A stretch of 64,000 nt of DNA from Proteles cristata cristata (Eukaryota; Chordata; Mammalia; Carnivora; Hyaenidae): positions 620,001-684,000 of the forward strand of contig JAESUZ010004822.1 of NCBI GenBank assembly GCA_017311185.1, written 5' to 3'. Below the pieces are notes generated by a model. It ran no database searches. It was not told the origin of the DNA and saw only the letters and a list, made by a program, of their open reading frames with translations. Below, one piece after another: positions 39,230-64,000 of the stretch. How positions within the stretch are numbered: the first letter of the stretch is position 1; each line of letters starts with the position of its first letter. The position numbers were made by a program, and so were the translations under genes.

Positions 39230-39790
39230 TAAAATGTATCTCTCACTGTGGGGTAGGGGTTAAGATAAATAAATAAAAATAGAGCCACCATGTGGTAAAC
39301 TGCTTCCCAAACTTTGTAATGTCATGGCTCAGAGAGAGAATGATTATTTGTTCAGTACAAATGGGATGTGTTCTGCTCACTGGGACAACTGCGTGATGCT
39401 TCGTGGGGCTGCAGAGGTGACTGGGCCCCTGGACCAGTCACCCTGGCCCCCACCGGGCTGTCCCAGGGTGAAGGGAGCAGTGTGCTGGGGATACTCGGGC
39501 CACACCACACAAGAAAGCGCCCCTCTGGGAAAAAAAAAATCTCACTCGAGATTAGGAGGGATCACAACTCAGCAAAGAGCTATCTTTTCCGGAAACAAGC
39601 AGAGCCTCAATGGACTTGAAGGTGGAAGTGTGAGTTCTGACACTTGGAGCCAGACAGGCGGCACTTTGCTGCGAACTCAGTTCAGCTATGAATTGCCCTT
39701 GAGCCTCTCAGCGTGGGAACTAGAAGCCACTGACCCCTTTCACAGCTGGGAGATTCTAATATGTTTATATGTCGTGTGTTTATTTTATTA
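39230..39790. other. Spacer
   Basis: No supported gene or clear repeat. Confidence 0.4.
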
Positions 39791-39930
39791 TTATTCTATT
39801 TAAAGATTTTATTTATTTTTAAAGATTTTGTTTCCAAGCCATCTCCACACCCAACGTGGGACTCGAACTCACAACCCCAAGACCCAAGCATCATCGCATG
39901 TGCTACTGACTAAGCCAGCCGGGCGCCCCC
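39790..39930 (-). repeat. Old carnivore SINE
   Basis: Antisense with cccaacgtgggactcgaact and an end like gccagccgggcgccccc. Confidence 0.65.
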
Positions 39931-40420
39931 ATAGTCGTATATTTTTATTAAATTTGCAAAATTTGGACATCGAAGCTGGACTCAACTGAGCCTGCTATCT
40001 CGTCTCCACTCTGACTTCCTCTTCAACACATTTCCTTTCCTGTCAGGAGGCCTAACGATGGCCACATACTGCGTTTTCCTGATTGTGTATTTTAGTTCTC
40101 AAACAAGGCCTGCAAAAGCTTTAGGCCCCACAAAACCTGCAGTTGACTTTGTGAGCAGCCAAGTTTCGCAGAGGGTGGGGGTGGGAAGGTACTGGTTCCC
40201 CACCTTCCCTTTTATGGTCCTCGAAGCTGCCGTTCTTACATACCCTTTACTGGGTGGATTTTCACTTTCGTTTTGAAATTTGTTATTAATACTGAGAATG
40301 TGCACAATCAACAATGAAACATTACAACAGAGTAGACAATAAATACGGAGTCACCAGCCTGCCCTGATTGCCCAGGGTCATGCCTCAGTGGGATAAGCCA
40401 AAAACAATGTCTGCTGGTTC
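39931..40420. other. Spacer
   Basis: AT-rich, nothing recognised. Confidence 0.4.
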
Positions 40421-40435
40421 TTTCCAGAAATTTTA

Positions 40436-40645
40436 TCTTTTTTTAAAGGTTTATTTGTTTTTAAGAGAGAGGAGGAGACAAGAGTGTAAGCAGGGGAGGA
40501 GCAGAGAGAGGGAGACACAGAATCTGAAGTAGGTTCCAGAGCTGTCAGCTCAGAGCCAAACATGGGCCTCGAACTCATGGACTGTGAAATCATGACCTGA
40601 GCTGAAGTCTGACACTTAACCAACTGAGCCACCCAGGCACCCAAC
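40436..40645 (-). repeat. Can-SINE
   Basis: Antisense; flanks tttccagaaatttta and tttctggaaatttta. Confidence 0.88.
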
Positions 40646-41009
40646 TTTCTGGAAATTTTAGATCTACATCTAGATCCTAATTTTAGTACAAACAGAAGCT
40701 TTTTTTCTTTTCTTTTTTTTTAAAAGCATATTCATGCACCGGTTTGTACTTACACTTGATTTTAGCGAAAAGGCTGAGAAGCGATTATACACCAGCTTGT
40801 ACTTAACAAACTGACAATTTTTCTGTATCTGCACATAGAATTTGCCTTCAGTTTTTTTTGTTTTGTTTTTAAACAGCTGCATAGACTGTATGTGCCAAAA
40901 TTAATGTAACTGCTGGGGCAGATTATATCACGGTCCATCATGGCAGAAATTCTTGCCCTAGTCCTGCAAGGTCCCACCTGCTTCTGCGTAAGACCTCGCA
41001 GAAGGCCAG

Positions 41010-41159
41010 GGGCACCTGGGCGGCTCAGTCAGTTGAGTTTCCAACACTTGATTTTGGCTCAGGTCATGATTTCACAATTCATGGGCTCGAGCCCCGCAAT
41101 CAGGCTCTGTGCTGACAGTGAAGGGCCTGCCTGGGCTTCTCTCTCAAAAATAAACTTTA
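41010..41159 (+). repeat. Can-SINE, truncated
   Basis: Sense, interrupted in its tail by the next SINE. Confidence 0.8.
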
Positions 41160-41400
41160 TTTATTTTTAAATTTTTTAATGTTTTATTTATTTCTAGGGG
41201 AGAGAGAGAGAGAGAGAGAGAGAGCGCCAGCGTGAGCAGGGCAGGGCCAGAGAGAGAGGGAGTCACAGACTCCGAAACAGGCTCCAGGCTCCGAGCTGGC
41301 AGTCAGCACAGAGCCCGACGAGGGGCTCGAACCCACGAACCGCGAGATCATGACCTAAGCGAAAGTCGGATGCTTAACCAACTAAGCCACCCAGGCGCCC
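41160..41400 (-). repeat. Can-SINE nested in a SINE tail
   Basis: Antisense; target copies ctcaaa(a/t)ataaacttta on both sides. Confidence 0.9.
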
Positions 41401-42240
41401 CTCAAATATAAACTTTAAACAATATATAAATAAAATCAAACTCTGATCCTGTAAAATTGATGCACCACCACCATCACGTGGGGACCCCCCCCGCTTCCCC
41501 CTTAAAGATCAACCCAGAGGTGGTGGTAGTTTACATAAAAACTACAGCTGCCCAGTGGGCGCCGCCCAGTGCTGGGTCCTAAGCTGAAATGAGTCAGCTC
41601 TATTTTGCAAGCCATATAATGAGGCTGCCTTACGCCCAGTTCCATTCAATTACTGCCTTGTTTAAATCTTTCAGCTGGGACGCTGCTGGGCTGGAGCAAC
41701 TGAAAGCTAGAACATTCTAGAGGGAGCAGCGCCACCGCGAGGCCAGCCTCGGTGGAAGCGGCCCGGAGGTGGGCATTGCTACCGCCCGGACAGTGGGGTT
41801 GGTGAAGGCATCGGGTCCGGGCACCGAGCCCTTCTCCCCATACGCACATTGTCACCCCCAACCTCAGAGAGTCTGGGTCTGACTTCAAGACATAGATGAA
41901 GTTTTTCCTGGCTCCTCTCTGCCTGCCCGCCCACCATGTTCTGGAACTGGGTCCTGCATTCATTTACAAGGCTAGAGACTACCTTAACCGGGGGGCAAAG
42001 TCAGACTCGGGGCTCCATACATGAGGAGTGAATGGAGGTGCGCCAGCAAGTGACCGTTCGGCGTTCCCCACACCAGGTTGCGCTTCTTATGCCCCCATTA
42101 GGTGAGTATGCACTTTTGAGCTGAGGGCTTTTATGATAAAGTCCCCCGTGACGTACCCAACTGCTTATTCCGGGTCTCTCTGGGGACGGGATGGAGAGTG
42201 CGGAATGCGCAGACCCATTAGTTATTATGCAATAAGGGAA
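41401..42240. other. Spacer upstream of WBP2
   Basis: About 0.8 kb, repeat-free, with a TGAGTCAGC (AP-1/NF-E2 type) at 41590-41598. Possible distal regulatory sequence; no gene supported. Confidence 0.4.
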
Positions 42241-42557
42241 GTCAATCCAAGCCTACGGTCTCGGAGACTACAAGTTCCACAATACATCCTTCCACTAGCG
42301 TAGAGAAACGCTGATTGAAGGAGCGTTGCCTTCTGGGAATTGTAGTCTTCAGCTTGTTTATGATGCAGGCGAATCTTGGAGGGGAGGGGAGAGTGAGTAA
42401 ACTATGACCACGTGACGCCGAGATCAGGTGGTTGGGACAGCCTCCGCGCAAGAGCTGTGATTGGCTGACTCTAATACGAACGACGCCACTAGGGGCGGGG
42501 GCTGGAGAGGCGCAAGCGCACTGCGTTGGGAGTCTCGGGACCCTTCTCCGAGAGACT
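42240..42557 (+). promoter_or_regulatory. WBP2: WBP2 promoter
   Basis: TATA-less. It holds two ZNF143/THAP11 (SBS) motifs in opposite orientation: ACTACAAGTTCCACAAT at 42267-42283, and TTCTGGGAATTGTAGT at 42331-42346, whose reverse complement is the textbook ACTACAATTCCCAGAA. It also holds an E-box CCACGTGAC (42408-42416), a reversed CCAAT box GTGATTGGCTG (ATTGG at 42460-42464) and a GC box aggggcggggg just before the ATG. Confidence 0.75.
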
Positions 42558-49547
<6,990 letters not shown>

Positions 49548-50610
49548 ACCCCTCCCACCCCTGCCTCCCACCCCTCGTCACTCTTCCCTTCCCTTCCCCT
49601 TGGGGCTGAGACTGGGGTTTGGGGGGTGATGGAAGGGCCTTGTCTTCCTCCAGCTCTGATTATAAACCACTTCCCAGGGACTGGTGTTGAGGGAAGGGGG
49701 TCCCCCCCGACTCGGAGCCGCGCCTCCCAGCTTCCCAAGCTCGCTCAGAGCCCGCGGCGCCGCTCGGTCGTGCTTCCCTGTCGCCGCCTCCGGGGCTCCG
49801 TGCGGGAGCGTCCACCTCGTTCCTGTCTTGCTCTAGTAGCTTCTCCCCACGGAGACTCTCTGGCCGCCTCCTGTGCCGCAGTCCAGCTCCCTCGTTTTGG
49901 AATCCACTTTATACTCAGCCTTGTGAACTCCTTCAGACCAGCTTCGCGTCTTCCTGGGGGCCCCCGCCAGGCCCCCCTCACATTCCCTGCACTCTGGTCT
50001 GTGCCTAACCGTGGAAATGAGACTGTCAGCCCACGTTCCAGCCCCGGTCACCCTCCTCTCCCTTCCCTGTCCTGGGTCATCTGTCGCCACTGCTTTGTAA
50101 CTTTTTGGAGCTTCAGTGTGAGCTTCCTGAGGAGGGGGGAGGGGGGGAGGGGTGGGCTGCATCAGGACCAGGCCGCTGCGCCTCTGCGCCGAGGAGGGAG
50201 CCCGCTGCTTGTGGGAGCGTTCTTGGCATTGGTTTCCCTTTGCCTCCTCTCTCTTCTCTCTAGAAGGGGCTTCTTGGACTGGATGCATGTTCTTCCCGTC
50301 ATGCTGTTCAGGGGCCGCCGGTTGGGCTGGAACAAAGGCCCTGACCCCTGGGGCCTGGCCTGAGCCTGTGTGCTGACCGTGACTGCCCACCAGCCCCTCA
50401 CCCTGCCCTCTTCCCTTTAAGCTTCATGCCTAATTGGTGATAAGCCCCTGGATGCACTAAAATTTGCTCTCATTTGCTTCTGGACTGGCCGTGAAGTGAG
50501 GAGATGGTTATTTAAAAAGAATTCCCTATTTATTTGACAAAACGACAACCACCACCACCACCAGTTAATATATTAATGTGAAATAAACCCTGTTTGCACC
50601 TTGATTTGTT
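49548..50610 (+). other. WBP2: WBP2 3' untranslated region
   Basis: About 1.05 kb from the stop to the poly(A) region, with no repeat. Open frames on both strands inside it look like chance. Confidence 0.8.
50582..50587 (+). terminator. WBP2: WBP2 poly(A) signal AATAAA
   Basis: AATAAA in an AT-rich stretch, followed by a GT-rich segment (ccttgatttgtttgctg). Confidence 0.8.
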
Positions 50611-51795
50611 TGCTGAAAATGTAAAATAGTAAAAATGAAGTGACTGGACCTTTCTGGCTCTGGGTGTGGTGACCTGCGAGAGCTCTTGGGGGGAGAACAG
50701 TCTGGCTGCTGAGGGCCCCGGGGAGACTCTTCCCGCCCCGTGTGAGAGCCCGCGTTCCCACAGTGCACTGGGGCCCGGGACCACTGAGGCCTCCCACGGC
50801 TCCATTCCATGGTGGTTACTCAGCAACTCTGCCCACCCACGGGGGCCCCTGGGGCCGCCCAGCCCCTGCGCTGTGCTCACCGCCTCATGGAAGGGTGCCT
50901 GTGGGAGGAACACGTCAGGTGATCCCTCCTGTGCGCTCCTCCTTGTGAACCTCCGTGCTTGGGAGCAGGGAAGAGCCAACCTCCATGCCCAGGCCTGCAG
51001 CGCCCTGGCCCCTGGCCTGGAGGAAGGCCATGGGCAAGGCATTGGTGCATCTGGGAGCTCTGAGGAAACCCAGCACCGGAGGGTCCTACTTTCTAGTCCC
51101 TTCTCGACTGCGCCGCCTCTCCAGCCTCTTCCTCTGGCCAGCCCCGCCCAGGAGTCCCTGGGGTTGGCTAACCCCCTACAAGGGCATGTGAAGGGAGCAC
51201 TCTCTTGACCGTCCTTGTGGGGGGCAGGGGCACCAGGGCCAGCTCCGCCCAGCGCAGTTTGGCCCAGTCACCTTGGTGGAATGTCACCTGTGGGGTGGAG
51301 CAGGCTGAGGAGTTGGCTGCCTGCCCTCTGGGGAGATGCCTCTCTGGAGCCCCCACCCTGGGCTCTGCCCACCCCCACCCTAGGTCTGTGAGTGAGAGAA
51401 CCCCACCAACGCCAGGCGGCTCCCCTCAGCCCTTGGCCCAGCTGAGTGCTCACTCGGGAGGGGGCGGGGTGACGCTGATGCCCCCTGCTGGGGGGTGCTG
51501 GACACCCCCCCCTCCAGGGGCCTCTGTGGGAGGGTGGGGTGGGGCCGGGCCCGCCCACTGGGTCCACCTGCCTCCAGCCCAGGGAGAGTTCTTCCCAGGA
51601 TCCCAGCCGGGCGGGAGGGAGAAAGGTGCAGCCCTCAGAGATGGTGAAACCCTGGCCGGAACCTCCCCCCACCCGCCGGCCCCCACCCCTCCCTGGTGCA
51701 GGGTGGCACCCTGTGCTCTTTGCATAATCCTGTGGCTTTGCTATCTTCACCCTGCGGCAGCAGCTCGGCAGAGGGGAAGGGCAGAGCAGGCCACC
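50611..51795. other. WBP2-UNC13D spacer and UNC13D 5' region
   Basis: GC-rich, repeat-free. Contains a CTCF-like GCCCCCTGCTGG (51480-51491, minus-strand motif), an octamer-like ctttgcat and a GATA-type gctatctt shortly before the UNC13D start. The transcription start cannot be fixed from sequence. Confidence 0.45.
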
Positions 51796-63867
<12,072 letters not shown>

Positions 63868-64000
63868 TGAGTGGGCCCCCTGTACTTGCCACCCTTCCCC
63901 AGCCCTGGACTTCCCTCAGGCCTGCCCCTCCCATGCGGGGCCGGTGGGCTCCCCTGAGATGACTGCATTTGGGTCCCAGGGAGGGGCACCTGGCACAGGG

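Noticed and set aside
49626..50363. A 245-codon open frame after WBP2
   Set aside because: Lies wholly in the WBP2 3' UTR and has no recognisable motif.

Overview
This is a 64 kb piece of a carnivore, most probably felid, nuclear genome. About fifty tRNA-Lys-derived Can-SINEs are scattered through it on both strands. Each has the 5' head GGGGCGCCTGGGTGGCTCAG, a CT-rich stretch and an A-rich tail; older MIR, L2, L1, MER5A, MLT1 and ERV1 LTR fossils lie between them. Genes have GT-AG introns, CpG-rich promoters and AATAAA/ATTAAA poly(A) signals.

The genes, all on the + strand, are the block known from human 17q25.1: 3' end of FBF1 (last exon 601-684), MRPL38 (3728-9362, 9 coding exons, 380 aa), TRIM65 (11253-15192, 6 exons, 546 aa), TRIM47 (23129-27235, 6 exons, 640 aa), WBP2 (42558-49547, 8 exons, 261 aa) and UNC13D (51796 to the right edge; 30 coding exons seen, 985 residues, cut inside the second C2 domain). 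I joined every exon by hand. All splice phases close, and lengths match the human proteins except TRIM65, which has a longer linker between RING and B-box.

Layout: 1-1.8 kb FBF1 end; 1.8-3.5 kb intergenic; 3.5-9.4 kb MRPL38; 11.0-15.2 kb TRIM65, with a tandem GC-box promoter; 15.2-22.8 kb repeat-rich spacer; 22.8-27.6 kb TRIM47, whose poly(A) signal appears to come from an L2 3' end; 27.6-42.2 kb gene-free, repeat-rich spacer; 42.2-50.6 kb WBP2; 51.8-64 kb UNC13D. The genes do not form one pathway: a ciliary transition-fibre protein, a mitoribosomal protein, two E3 ubiquitin ligases (tandem paralogues), a WW-binding coactivator and a granule-exocytosis priming factor. The same neighbours make up the human 17q25 white-matter-hyperintensity association locus.

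I found no unknown gene family or new biological system. The best leads are regulatory: a frame-compatible alternative first exon in UNC13D intron 1 with an ETS motif upstream, a 24-bp GC-box tandem repeat before TRIM65, the TRIM65 linker expansion, an L2-derived TRIM47 poly(A) signal, paired CTCF-like motifs in TRIM47 introns, and SINE insertions at FBF1's poly(A) site and just before a MRPL38 splice acceptor.
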